The notes beneath the pieces are model-generated. The model saw only the letters and a program-made list of their open reading frames with translations, was not told the origin of the DNA and ran no database searches. Positions 1 to 12,345 of a DNA stretch of 64,000 nucleotides are shown here, piece by piece. The position numbers were made by a program, and so were the translations under genes. Source of the stretch: Azolla caroliniana (taxonomy: Eukaryota > Polypodiophyta). Position 1 is the stretch's first letter. Each line of letters starts with the position of its first letter. The stretch lies in the NCBI GenBank assembly GCA_043228905.1, contig JBHGNT010000011.1:19220001-19284000 (forward strand), read 5' to 3'.

Positions 1-2211
1 TAGGCTCAGGATGGTTTCTTAATACTAATAGTATCTTTCTAGGGGAAAAAATGGTTGGATATTTGCTATGATTGGTGAATGAAGAAGGAAACTCATGCAT
101 GATCTTCACCTGAAAAGAAAGAATCATAAAAACACGTTAGTTATACCATGTTAACGTATTTGGTAGGGCAAGAGCTTATGAACATACATGCAATAATTTT
201 GTAGACTATATCAATATGTTGCTAATATTATGTTGGACGACATGTTTGCTTTTTTATTATGCCTCTCAATTAAAGTGGAACTTGTCTTTCTACAATTCGT
301 AGTAAAAATGTGTTGTCTCAACTCAGTTGATCCCTTTGGTCGATAGATGAATCAATTTAGTATTAATTAATACAAAATGCTCGAATATGTTTAGGTTTCT
401 GAAAGATAGAAGTCACAAAGTCTCTAGTAACATAGAAAAAGTGCATTCCGATGTGAAGAGAATATGTTATCGTGCCGTACAACACTAATACAAGATCTAT
501 CTGACTTTCACACATTTTGATGCATACTAAAAATATTGCCATTTTCAAGATCTAATATTTGGAATGCCATCATTAAATGATTATGAAAAGGACTTTGTTA
601 TAATTCCATCAGTATGTTCATTGCTATGTACATTTACATGTTTATGCGATAAAGGATGAAATATCAATCAAGTAAGGGACGCCATTAATAATTAACTATA
701 GGATTGTTTTGGCAAGGCCCTCATTTATTCTAGACAATAATAACAAGTTTTTATCAATGATTGGTTTGAAAATATTGTACATTCTCAACATAAAAGTTTG
801 TGTAGGTGATTCCATTACTATCGGAATGGTGAGATTTTCAAAGATTGGGTTATAAGATAAAGAGAGTTACTTTCTGTAGTCCATAAGCTCAGCATAACAT
901 AATTAGCCTATGAGGTTTAATATAGTGGAATCGAAACATGTCGGGAAATAGGCAATACACGTAAAGTAAAGTGGTATTATTCCCTCGAATTATACAAGCA
1001 ATATATGTTTTGACAGCTTTTCATATGTATTGTGTCCATAGAGTATTTAACAAATTTGATGATGAAATGATGGTAACTCTTCATATTCCAAAAGTCACAA
1101 CATTTGTCACATTTCTATTAAAAATGTTAAATGTTTGAAGGTACTTCTAATAGAGCTGAATGAAGATATGAGGATCAATAAAATGCTAGTAAAGTTGAAG
1201 TAGAAAAAGACGTGGTCAAGAGGTAAATGGGGATTATTGCCCATTATATTGTCACAAGGACAAGGAATATGTAATGTAATAAGTAATAAGACAAGGAGTC
1301 TATACATTATGCCATTACACAATAATGGACTTATTGTCATGGTATTTTATAAAAGGATGGGTTTCCTAACTTCTAATGGTGGATATCATCATGAACTCTC
1401 ATTGTTTGATGAAGCCTTGTTGGTGGGTTCACTCATGGATATGTGGAATAGATTTCAAATACTAGCTCATGTGTGGACAAAATAGCATCTTAATCATCTA
1501 TCAATATCAATGCTTATTGATTGCCAACAAGTGATGGACTTGGTGATAGTTAAGATACATAAGGACAAAGTGTCTATATGAGGGCGAAAAGGCACAACTT
1601 CCGGGACATGTGGCTTTTCTACAAAGTAAATTATAAAAGGTGTTCGACTTCAAAAACAAGAGTTAAGCTATTAGATAGATCTAGAGAGGGTACTACATTA
1701 CTAGAGTGTGAGAATATTAAAGAGGAAGTCACATATACAAGGAAGAGGTTGAGAGATGGAATATAACAAAGTTTCTAAGGAAAACCAAGAAGGGGAGAAA
1801 ATGAACATCATGATGAGATCAGTGACACCAAGGAGAGGGAGTGTGAAGCGAGATGTAGTGGGAAAGCTTATGCGCAATATGTCTTACAATTTGTTGTGTA
1901 TTCCTAGCAAGAGCTCAAGTTCAAGTTCAAATAGTAACCGTGGAAGCTCCTCTTATTCTTCTTCTTCTCCTCTTCTAGATATATCTAATCCTTCTTTTGC
2001 AACCTTCCTTTCAATCTCACCTCCAAATAATTCGCCCAATGTGATCCACAATCACCACCGTCTTAATTAATGCATGACACACACCTTGACCATATCATAT
2101 CCTATCAACAACTCTTTAGATAGTAGAAAATTGACATTTGTGTTGATTTTAAATGCATGGTTACCCTTCCATTTGCTTGTTTGCTAGTTTTTTCGAAGCC
2201 AAGTTAATTGT
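1..2211. other. Gene-poor AT-rich sequence
   Basis: I recognise no gene or element here. Short open frames exist, the longest being 104 codons at 1756-2067 with a serine run, but none shows a familiar domain and none has a clear exon structure. Confidence 0.4.
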
Positions 2212-2229
2212 TATGGTCAAGTTGAATCT

Positions 2230-2409
2230 CTTTTTTTTTCCAAAACAAAATATCCTTCCATTAGTTTTCAAAAAACTATCATGTACAAACTACAAAATAG
2301 ATGGAAAAGAAGAGAAAAAAGACTATCCCAATGGCTAGCCATGAACCCTTCATTTAACTAAGATCCAAGTCAACATCTAATTTGATTTCAGTATGACTAC
2401 CCATTCTCC
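2230..2409 (-). mobile_element. Short retroposon (SINE or LINE 3' end) with 18-bp target duplication
   Basis: A run of nine T at the left end is the poly(A) tail of an element read on the minus strand. The 18-bp string TATGGTCAAGTTGAATCT stands directly on both sides (2212-2229 and 2410-2427), which is the target-site duplication expected from LINE-type insertion. The 180-bp body resembles the sequence at 26225-26400. Near the tail it carries, on the minus strand, the string AACTAATGGAAGGATATTTT, a form of the tail signature also seen in the LINE copies of this window. No coding capacity is visible, so it is a SINE or a strongly 5'-truncated LINE. Confidence 0.75.
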
Positions 2410-2427
2410 TATGGTCAAGTTGAATCT

Positions 2428-3149
2428 TTTCTTTTGTAACTCATCATATTTCCTAGAGTTTTAACCCAAGATAATGCAAAAGCCATATCACTAGCTATGA
2501 AGAATTTCAGTTGACAATTTGTTGACTCTTCTTTGTAGGACGAATATTGGAACACAATGAATATTTATATAAACATGTGCAATGAGACTAAAATAGAGTG
2601 TCATGATATCAACTAGTCTAGCTTTCTAAGCCTTAACATATATAAAGGTAAATTGTGATGATGAAGTATAAAAATTAATCAATATAGAGACTTCGGAAAT
2701 TTTAGAAATTGGTTGTTAAATTGGAGCACGATATTTAAAGTTAGTGAATACAATTGTAAACCTAAAATTTGACTCTCTTGCATGTTCATGTTGGTATGTC
2801 ACCCATTGCTAATAATATTGATTGTTTATCTTGGTTGTTTGATTTGTATGTACATATATCTATGATAATTCATGATTCCTACCTTTCTATGTATATTAAT
2901 TATTTCTTCTTTAGATTACATTACTTAGGCCGTTCTTCATTTTGTTAAAGTCATATCAATACATGCTATTTTAAATTAGGAGTTGCTCTCCAAATATAGA
3001 ACATACAATCATCTGATTTATCCTAAGTACTATAATTCTAAAGGCTAAACTTACATGTTTGCCAATGGTCTAAACCTAAAGGAAAGAGAGAATAGTGCTA
3101 TATCTTCATGAGACCAAAGGGCTTACAAATCAAGTATGCATGTATCGGT
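2428..3149. other. No recognisable gene
   Basis: AT-rich sequence with no convincing open frame, RNA gene or element found by eye. Confidence 0.4.
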
Positions 3150-3415
3150 AAATGAGAGACAAGGGGAGGGGGAAGAAGGAAGAATGAGTTGAGAGTGACA
3201 TTTATGTAAGGTTCACAAGCCAACATGTTCGTCATTTGGATTGGTGTGTCGGTTGTAAGCTCTTAGGATTTAGATCCCAAACAAATCCAAACTTCGTTGT
3301 AAATTAGTGTTGGTGGTGTGGGTCCCTTTGAGATCCAAATTCCACTATAAGTTAGTCATTGTGGTATTTTTTTGGCGTAACAAAAGTTAAGTTACAGAGA
3401 AAAAAAGAATGAGTT
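3150..3415 (+). repeat. Dispersed repeat, copy 1
   Basis: This stretch shares spaced blocks with 55866-56040, for example TCGTCATTTGGATTGGTGTG here against TCGCCATTTGAATTGGTGTG there, and TAAGTTAGTCATTGTGGT against TAAGTTAGTCATGGTGGT. Both copies end in a T-run followed by an A-rich tail. It looks like an old non-coding retroposon family; boundaries are approximate. Confidence 0.5.
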
Positions 3416-3520
3416 AAGAACTCTCAAGAGGTTGTATATTGTCTATAATGTTCCGATATAAATACGATAATGTATGATGCAATTATATCAAGGTAGATCA
3501 TTAAAACATAATGTGTTGTG

Positions 3521-3591
3521 TATAGTCTTTTTGTAAAAATCTCTCTGAACTAATGGGAAAGTAGCTCCTTTTATGGGGAAATAATAATAAT
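3521..3591 (+). mobile_element. 71-bp LINE 3' tail with 11-bp target duplication
   Basis: The body starts with TATAGTC and includes GAACTAATGGGAAAGTAGCT, matching the last bases of the LINE copies that end near 6097 (+) and 30037 (-). It ends in an AAT-type simple tail. The string AATGTGTTGTG stands on both sides (3510-3520 and 3592-3602). This is what extreme 5' truncation during target-primed reverse transcription leaves. Confidence 0.75.
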
Positions 3592-4032
3592 AATGTGTTG
3601 TGATATATCTAATAACATGTCATGGATGTCATGATGATTATAATATGACGATACATATAGTAATATGGCATTCAGATGTCAAGATGATCAAATATGATGG
3701 ACACAATAAGTTATGCATATTGTATATCATATCTTTCTCCTTTCTCCATCAACTTATTTTGCAAAGTTTAGATGCATCCAAAGAGTGAGTGATTAAAAAT
3801 TTCATGTCACAAAGTCTTGATGATATTCTATGCTACTTTCAATGACATCTTATATCATCATCTAAATTGGCTTGCCATTCTTAAATCGTGAACTAATTGG
3901 GTTTACATGATAATGTTTTGTCGTTTTAGGAATCATGTTGTGGCTTTGCATGTATGCCAAGCACATATATCTATACCTCCCATTGAATCTCCATAATCAT
4001 GAAAAGGGTATTTTTTGAGCTAATCATGACAC

Positions 4033-6097
4033 TATCTTAACCATGGGATAAAGGGGGACTTGGCCTCATAGACTCCTTATGCAGAGCCGAGCATTGCTAG
4101 CCAAAATGGTGGTTCGCTGCCTCTTGCAAGGTAAGGAGTGTTGGAAGATACTCCTTCGCAATAGGTTGCAAGCAGGGACTCCAAGGGTACGAGCAGCCTT
4201 GGCCTGGTGTTGCACGAATAGAGTCCCACCCAAAATGGCATGTCATGCAGAGGATAGGGTAACGAACTCTATCTTGCGGGCACGGTGTCACATGCGACAC
4301 CATTTGGTCATGCATTCCATAGAGACACTAATTGAATGGACTAGAAAACCATTATTTTGGAATCCTCAAGTGCGAACAAGTGATGACATAATGTCAAGGC
4401 AACTTAAGAGCCTAGCGTGGGGAAAGATGGTGTAGACAAGGCTCCATTCTATAGGTGATTGAAGACGCATGGTAGCTCCAAGAGGAGCACAGGAGGACCC
4501 ATTCCCTCCCCTCAAGGGAACTATGAAAACAAGGAGATTGATAGCAGAGGCAGTTGACAAGGTTCCGGTGGCGGATGTGAGAGGAGATACATGGTTTGGT
4601 CTCTTTGATGAGGTTGGAATGGTTATTTGTTGAAGGGCTTGAGGGGATCTAGAGGAGCTGCATTATTTGGGGAGACCCATAGCAGGGGCACTTGGCACCC
4701 AATCCGAGTGGTGGTGCAGGCTAGTAAGAAATGGAAGACAAACCCTAATGTTGCTAAGGTGGAACCCCACTGGAATCGATCTCTTTGATGAGGTTGGAAC
4801 GGTTAATTTGTTGAAGGGCTTGAGCGGATCTAGAGGAGCTACATTATTAGGGGAGAGCCACAACAGGGGCACTTGGCACCCAATCTGAGTGATGGTGCAG
4901 GCTGGTAAGAAATGGAAGACGAACCGTGATGTTGCTAAGGTGGAACCCCACTGGAAGTTGTGGGTCTACGATTGTCTCCCCCTCATGGAACTAAGAACAG
5001 AACCCAGGGGATTTCATGTGGAAACACGGCGGCAAACGGGCCACGACATCACTTCTTCGATTACAACACTAAATTGGGTCGGGCTATACAAATGCAATTG
5101 GACAGTCCCCTATGCAATTGTTGACGAACATTGGGCATCCTTGACAAGGTGCTTAGTACCTTTTGGAAGGGTCTCTGGCATCTCCACGTGCCTGAAAAGA
5201 TCAAGCTATTTTGGTGGCAGATCGGCCATAACGTGGTTCCCGTTAGTGAATGGATAGGTAAACGTGGTGGCTCAATAGCTTCCCCATTCTGTTCTTCACC
5301 TATTGAGACTCTAAGACATTGTTTGTGGGATTGCCCTCAAGTTCAAAGGGTATGGGATAGAGTGACTCGCCTCCTAGCTGCATGCAAAGTGGAAGGAACA
5401 ACATTGTGGAGCGCAACGGCTTTGATCGATCTCGTGCTTGATAGCAGAACTAACACCTTCGATGCAGACAGTTGGTGCTATGAATGCACATGAGGTAAAC
5501 TCGTCAAGACCCGATTTGAGAGAGGCTTGAAGACCACATCCCCTTGGTTCTGGGAGATTTGGATGTTGATCGCAAGCTTCAACCTGTGGTATGTATGGAA
5601 AGCATGTTGCCTAAAGGTCTTCTAAGATTTGGTACGCCCCCGGAGAAATTTATTATAAATATATGGTTCGCGATTATCAGTTGCCTACGAGGGTAATTGG
5701 ATGAGGTTTGGGGCCACTCCAACGACGTGGTCACTATTCGTTTGGGATTTTTGGCAAAAATTGCGAAACACATTGATGGTGACGAAAGGCGGAAACAACC
5801 CGAGGAGGAACTACCAACCCTCGTGCTGATTGTTTCCTACTCACCTCCCACCCTCCCTTCTTTGTAGGCCATATGATCCGACTCGTACTAGCGGGTGATG
5901 AAGGTCACTAGTTTATAGCTATAGGTACATACTTACATTAAGTAGTTAGTTTGAAAGGATATGTACGTAGCCCAATATTCTTGAACTCGGTCGGAGGGTG
6001 ATTCCCCAATTTATGTATAAGCCACCTTGTATAGTCTTTATGTAATAATCTCTCCTAACTAATGTGAAAGTAGCTTCTTTTTGGGAAATTTTAAAAA
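4033..6097 (+). mobile_element. 5'-truncated L1-type LINE, degenerate
   Basis: Only the 3' part of ORF2 is present: the region after the reverse transcriptase, with the zinc-binding segment that reads ETLRHCLWDCPQVQRVWDR near 5307-5362. The reading frame is broken by stops and shifts. The sequence matches the minus-strand LINE at 30037-39770 in its QSRALLAK, RNRLQAGTP and PPKMAC segments. The string AATCATGACAC stands at 4022-4032 and again at 6098-6108 after the A-rich tail, a clean target-site duplication. An internal 181-bp tandem duplication is annotated separately. Confidence 0.85.
4598..4959 (+). repeat. 181-bp tandem duplication inside the LINE
   Basis: The segment containing CAGGGGCACTTGGCACCC occurs at 4683 and again at 4864, each time followed by a stretch on AATGGAAGAC and a valine-rich coding remnant. 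The two units differ by scattered substitutions, so the duplication is not recent. Confidence 0.75.
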
Positions 6098-6108
6098 AAT
6101 CATGACAC

Positions 6109-9100
6109 AATCTTTGTTAGAGACTATTTCTAATATAACCATGAAATAAGGAAATCAATGATAGGTAGATAAGAGAAGAGAGAGAAAGAAGGGTAATGAT
6201 CCACTTGACCATCCCCGAGCGAAGGGATCGAGACAAACTCGAGCCTTGAACGGCGTCCCATACTACCGCCATAGCATCAAGTCATACTTGGTATTGGTAT
6301 TGATGTGCCCGCTACAAGAGTCTGTTCACCACAAAATCACATTCTCAACGTAGTCGAATAAGGTGACTAATGAGGGTAGCTATCCTCATATTTATAGCTT
6401 GACCTAAGGCCCTCATGCAAGTTCACACTTGGCCCTTATGGATCGTCTCAATTCCTAGAATTAAAAGTACTCCTCCCTTCTTTACACTCTCAATTAACCC
6501 TCACACTTTTATCCTTGTGTGTAGAATAATACGGTTCAATCTACAACGTGATAAATTATGGTCATGCTTGTAACAATCTTCCAACTCATCAAGAGTGTCT
6601 ATTTCAAATATTAGGGTTTTCCTAAATTGAAATGTTTAAAGGAATTGCCCAATCAATGGTCTATGGGTGCAATAACAAGTTAGATGAAAATCTCGACATT
6701 GTTCACAACAGTGTCGCGTGCAATGTTTAAATGACAATTAGGTGATCTAGTTAGATTATAATTAAATCATTAATAAATTAATAAACCAACATAATTGCAT
6801 TTCCCGCACTTGTATTTCACATGCATCATTTGAGTATATTGCACATGCATGGATTTGTTGCAAACCCCGACACATGCATCGCATGCCTTTGTCACCATTT
6901 GCATTGCAACACGATCAATGTGTTTTGTCATCAATATGAGGTATATTTTTATTAGTGAATTTACCGTATGACACAATACCTACACCCTAGAAGAATCACT
7001 CCAAGTTGAATCAGGTACATATTCTAGTTAAAATTATCTCATGTTGACTTTATCTCCTCACAATGGTTCATAAATGATGATGCAAGAAAAACTTCTACTT
7101 CCCCCAAAATTCAACGTCTTTAAATCTATAGCTTCATTTTCTTCTTGCTTAGTATTATGAAGGTCTAATAGTTCATCAGGATTAGGATTGTTCATCCTAT
7201 GTAGTTGGAAACATTATATGCAAAACCATACAGACAAACCCTAAACGATAACTTTAATGGATTTAAGTGTAGGATAAGTGGGAAATCAATTATCCTAGGA
7301 CTTGAGACAACCTATATGGATCTAGGACACATGGGAACAAATAGCAATTTAGAAATCTAAAGAATTAAACTATATAAAATGGACTAGCTTTCCCTTCTAG
7401 AAGACATCTCAAAGGTGTTGTAGAGACTATTGGTGAGGCAAGTCTTGAGTACTTTGGATCCATTATTTGGTGTAATAGAGACTATATTTGATGGTATGAA
7501 AATGTGATGGGGTTTTGTATTTTCTCTTTCCCTTTGATTAGAGATAGTTGATGTGGTTAAGCGCCCTTGATTAGTCCTTTCTTTAATCATTATAATCAAT
7601 TGTTGGTCATTAGTACACAATCCTAAAGACTAAACATGCATGTAGAGGAAGAAATAATTGTGTGTGCCTTTTGTTTTCAAAGGTATAGTTTCCTATCCAA
7701 TCAAAACCTTTTTTCCTTTCCTCTTCCTCTTCATCTATGTGAAGTAATACGAACAATCTACGCATTCAAGAGTTTGTCAAAGCACAATGTCTGAATCCAA
7801 CGGAGCACACATAAATTTTGAAAAGAACAAGACATGCATGCAATGCAAAAAGCTTCATCTTTAATAATATGACTATGCATTCAATATCCAAAATTAAGTA
7901 CATGCATATGTTAGTTTGGTGGCAAAACTTGGTATTACATTTAGCTTTTGTTAAAGTTTAGGTCATGCACATGGAAAAGGATTTACAATATTGAAATGGA
8001 TTGAAATGGAAAGAATGCTGGTTTTACAAAAGCCAATGCTAATGACAAAGTTAACACCATCTAAAAAACTATAAGTAACACCGTAAGTACAAATAAGAAC
8101 GAAAAATATAAAAATGTTGTCGTTACGCATTATTAGATACCCTAGTAGACTATCTAGCAAATCATTGCTTATTGGAAAAATTACATGCATATAAAAATCC
8201 TTGCTTAGTGAAAAAACTGCATATATGTATACATTTGTATTAAAATGATGTTGCAATAGCAAACCTCATGCTTTACAACCGTAAAGGTTGCAGCTCTTGG
8301 ATGAAAGGGTTTTGTTCCATTAATTTTTACCTTCAAATTTGGCATGCTGAAAACTTGTCTCTTAAATTGGATTTCCAAATCACTTTCGGTGACTGAAGGG
8401 TGGAAACAAACATTATTATCACTTAAGCTATTGCTAATAAAAGGAATTGAACATTATTGATAGGTACAAATCTTAAGCAATTCCTGAGGTGCAAAAAACA
8501 TAACATGAAAACACTGCCTAAACATGTCATATATTAAGAAAGGCATGCATAAATTGAGAAATGCTCGTAAAAGTTTGTGATTTGCACCCTTAAAGGTGTA
8601 ATGGGTTCAAATCTTCATTGATCAGCTTTTTTATAAATTTCGTTTGAGATCATTAACTAAGAGTTTGCTCAAGTTAAACCAGATGAGATACTAAAAACAT
8701 TCATCAAGTTGTCATCATAATACCCATCTCAGAAAATGATTTCATATCCATATATCTAGGTCTTTGTAAACCTAGCAATATGCATGTTCTGCAGAAAAGG
8801 TAAGAACAAATAAAGCCCTTTTGGGAATACTGTATTCATTTTCTAGGGATTTTTCAAACTCTTTACCCAGCTTTATCTTTGTTGTGTTCAATAGCTTGAG
8901 TTTGATATCGATGCACACTTCTCAAAGTGAAAGCCATAATTACATTTCTTGGGCCACTTACCCATTTCCTTTCTAGACAGAATTTTGCTGAGGGGAATCC
9001 CATATACCATAACTATGATTATCATTGAAGACTAAACTAATCATGTTCAGTAAACTTGAACAAATAATCAAGTTGTTGGAAGCATTATTTAGCCTTCCAC

Positions 9101-10191
9101 CTCCTCCCTCTCAAGGGATTATGTCACTGGAACAAACACTAAAAATTAGTTTGTTAGGTTAAGACTTAACCATAAGCAATGCTTCTGCAAACCATATGAT
9201 TGAATGATCTTCACATGCTTATAACCTTCAAACCATTGGTTTGAAACATTAGAAACACATCACTAGAAGAAGCACATAACATATAGATGCTAGAATAAAT
9301 AACCACTTATAATAACATGTCAGCATGACTGACAGTGGATAGACTCCCTTCCTATAATTTCTTACTTGGACTCTTTGGGTGTGATTGAAATCAGTCAGTG
9401 CAATCTTGCTTTAGATTTAACAAAAATTAACTTTTGATAGAAATAACAGGAATATAATGTTAAAAAATAAATTTTACTGCTCACTAATGTTAAAAAAGTG
9501 AGTTTTAAGTCTTTCAGTCCTTCATGATAAGTTATTCACAACTGCCAACCTGTTTAGGGATTGTCAAAAAGGCCAGAGCAACATCAATGAGCACCAATAT
9601 CCATTATTAATCTCGAGAAAACAAGTCGTTTGCTGATAAACTAGTTTTTGTGAGCTTCCATGAAACATAGTTTGGGAACATGATTGAAATCGAATGTAAA
9701 GGAAATATCTGTAAATGATCACTTTATGTCAATAGCATGGCATAACAGGTTTTATGAAAATGAGACATACAAGGCTGAGACTTACAGGTTATGTTGAAAT
9801 ACTAATTCTTCCATGCGATAAGGTGATGGATTCTTTGTCCATTCATGTGATCAATAAAAGCCATACAAATTCAGCTTAAGTTTCAAAGGGTTTTAACCAT
9901 TTTTATGATAGAACAGATGATCAGTCATCTCGTGGTTCATGTAGCCATATTATCCAATTTTAAGATTGATGAATGGATGCATCAATCAAATAAATAATAA
10001 ATGCATCATTTACATCAAAAGCATGGATTGTGACGAATGCATCGATTAACAAAATCGATGAGAAAGAAAGGCATCAACATTGCCATCACCCTGGTCATCA
10101 TTATGAAGAGATGAATTCATCGACTAAAATGCATCACCATCCTCATCATAAAAAAGCACATTTGGGTATCTATATTTCTGTATTATTTTTT
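6109..10191. other. Long AT-rich intergenic region
   Basis: No gene was recognised in about 4 kb. The only hint of a feature is at 8578-8620, where GGGTTCAAATC resembles a tRNA B box, as in tRNA-derived SINEs; no convincing A box precedes it. Confidence 0.4.
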
Positions 10192-11286
10192 TTAAGAATC
10201 GAATTGCACATAACCTATCTCTGTTTCACTAATGGGCGCTGGGACTCTTTTCGGGTTCTTCTCACCATGGAGTTGGGAAGGTCCATTTTTCTTGAAAACA
10301 AATGCCATATAGATATAGGCAGCATCCCACTCATCACTGGAGATTGAACTCTTCGAGAACCCATCCCCGAGAGCTCCCAATTTCCTCATAAGCTCCGCAA
10401 ATTCGGGATTCTTAACATGTTCATGAACAAACTCGTGGAAATTCTTCTTATAGACGAGCTCCAAACTATACTCCTCAGCAAGGGCTTTCAAGACATGGAA
10501 GGGAACGAGCCATTCAGGGCAATCAACAGCATCTTCAAGATGGAACTCATATTGAATGCCGAAGGGTTCAGAGGTTGGGAACCTCTTGGCTTGGTAATAC
10601 TCATCAAACTTGATGCTGTAGCAAGAGTTGCCAAACTCAAGGCCAGCGGATTCTCGGAGCTTGCGGACAATGACATTGGCATCAGGAAGTGTGCCGATGA
10701 AGAAACCACCAGGTTTTAAGACTGCTGATGCGTTGCGCAGGGCAAGGCGGGCACGATGCTCACTGACCCATGAGTAGTGGAGCGCGAATTGGCAGCTACA
10801 GATGTCAAAAGGGGCTTCCTCATCAAGAATCTCATCCAATGATACAGCAAAGCAGTCGGCACAGATGAGGCGTGCTGGGAACGAGAAAGTGCCCATCTTC
10901 TTCTTCTTCATGGTGTTGTTCCCCGCGTCATCACCATTGTACCTAATCCTTGCATCCTCAATCGATCCTTCGGCTATGTCCAGACCTAGATAATATCCTA
11001 TCTTGGCTTTATCCCACTTGATAAGATCCCCTCCCTTCCCACATGCTATGTCTATCACATAATCTCCTTTCTTTGTGTATGTCTGCACCAACACGCTCTT
11101 GATCCAATTATTGAGCTTCTTCAGGTGAATGATTGGGCTTGACTCTCTCTCCTCCAGTGTCTGGTTTGATCTGTTGCTGTAATGCTCTGCGATCTGCTGT
11201 TGATGGTGGTACTCTGATGATTCGTCATCAGCTAAGCGAGGCCTCGTGGGCGCAGGCAGTAAGGGTTCTTGAAGGGATCGCTTCAT
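10192..11286 (-). CDS. mRNA cap guanine-N7 methyltransferase
   Basis: A 364-aa protein of the eukaryotic cap methyltransferase family, which moves a methyl group from S-adenosylmethionine to N7 of the capping guanosine of nuclear pre-mRNA. Residues 79-90 (DIACGKGGDLIK) are the S-adenosylmethionine loop, followed by LGLDIAEGSIEDARIRY, the FDICSCQFALHYSW segment and the FIGTLPDANVI segment, all in family order and spacing. The N-terminal 50 residues are low-complexity. The start ATG at 11286 is the first in frame and the length fits plant homologues. The coding region has no intron, whereas the Arabidopsis homologue is, as I recall, multi-exonic, so a retrocopy is possible; no frame damage is seen. 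The stop is followed directly by a short A-run on the coding strand. Function is inferred from motifs and is highly likely. Confidence 0.92.
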   Translation of the reverse strand: MKRSLQEPLLPAPTRPRLADDESSEYHHQQQIAEHYSNRSNQTLEERESSPIIHLKKLNNWIKSVLVQTYTKKGDYVIDIACGKGGDLIKWDKAKIGYYLGLDIAEGSIEDARIRYNGDDAGNNTMKKKKMGTFSFPARLICADCFAVSLDEILDEEAPFDICSCQFALHYSWVSEHRARLALRNASAVLKPGGFFIGTLPDANVIVRKLRESAGLEFGNSCYSIKFDEYYQAKRFPTSEPFGIQYEFHLEDAVDCPEWLVPFHVLKALAEEYSLELVYKKNFHEFVHEHVKNPEFAELMRKLGALGDGFSKSSISSDEWDAAYIYMAFVFKKNGPSQLHGEKNPKRVPAPISETEIGYVQFDS

Positions 11287-11388
11287 CGTCTCTGCGCATG
11301 CGCACAGAAGAAATCCTAACCCTAATCACAGGCTTTAGTGCGCTAAATTACACTTCTGATACATGTCTATACGTATAAAGGTATGCAA

Positions 11389-11735
11389 TGTACATACATA
11401 CTGATACATAGTATGTATGAATGAATGTACATACATACATGTATGTATGTATGTATGTATGTATGTATGTATGTATGTATGTATGTATGTATGTATGTAT
11501 GTATGTATGTATGTATGTTTGTATGTTTGTATGTTTGTATGCATGCATGTATGTATGTTTGTATGTTTGTATGCATGTGTGTTGTATGTACATATGCATG
11601 CATGCATGCATGCATGCATGTATGTATGTTTGTATGCATGTGTGTACGTATGTACATATGCATGCATGTACGTACATATGTATGGTATGTATCTATGTGT
11701 CTATGTGTCTATGTAAATATGTATGTAGACTATGA
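11389..11735. repeat. ATGT tetranucleotide microsatellite, about 0.3 kb
   Basis: An uninterrupted GTAT run covers about 11437-11517. It is flanked by imperfect GTTT, GCAT and GTAC variants to about 11735. It lies about 100 bp upstream of the cap methyltransferase start. All open frames through it are repeat artefacts. Confidence 0.95.
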
Positions 11736-11744
11736 TGTAACAAC

Positions 11745-12345
11745 GTAAGCTGAAACTCAGAAACATTGTCTATGGGACTGCATTGAGTCTCGACTGGTAT
11801 GGCAACACCTCCTCCTAATGATATTTGCTAACCACTTTCCCCCAATCGGTATTCACATGGGACATGGTGATTTGATCATCACTTGTCCACGCTATTTTTC
11901 ATTATTAACCCCAAATCTATGGACCACGGTTTTCACACTAACTCTCGAAGTGTTCGTGTACTTCCATTAGTGTCTATGTGGTTTTTAGGGATGAGGACGG
12001 AAGTGTAACCATTATGGGAGATATTGAGTAGTACTACCACATATTACATCAGGAAGGCTCGATTCTTTCTCGTTTTTCATCAAGTTAGAGCCTCACCAAC
12101 TAATTTGGTAAAGAATATATTGGTTGGACATGGTTCATACTTTGAAGGGTTAATGGGATTGTATTATTGGAGATTATGACAATAAAGTTGCTCAATGTCA
12201 TTGATTTCTTGCTTTGTGGAAAGCTACTCAACTTATTTCCTCGAAGGATTGCCACCAAGATGGTTGTTCCCTCTGCCGATTGCTTAGGAATCAAAACTAT
12301 GTAATTTACTTACAGTAATGAATGGATATCTTCTTCTTCTTTTAA
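11745..12345 (+). mobile_element. LINE 3' fragment, decayed
   Basis: At 11752 the plus strand reads ETQKHCLWDCIESRLVWQHL, the zinc-binding segment at the LINE ORF2 C-terminus, as in the copy at 4033-6097. The following 500 bp translate only with stops. The segment near 12247 (TTGCCACCAAGATGGTTGTT) resembles 27239-27258, which also precedes a LINE tail. Ends are approximate and no target duplication was found. Confidence 0.6.

Noticed and set aside
1756-2070. 104-codon frame with a serine-rich middle
   Set aside because: No domain, no splice partner and a biased composition; it could be chance in AT-rich DNA.
11335-11748. Six open frames of about 100 codons (MYVCMYVC and HTYIHTYI types)
   Set aside because: All are translations of the ATGT microsatellite in different frames.
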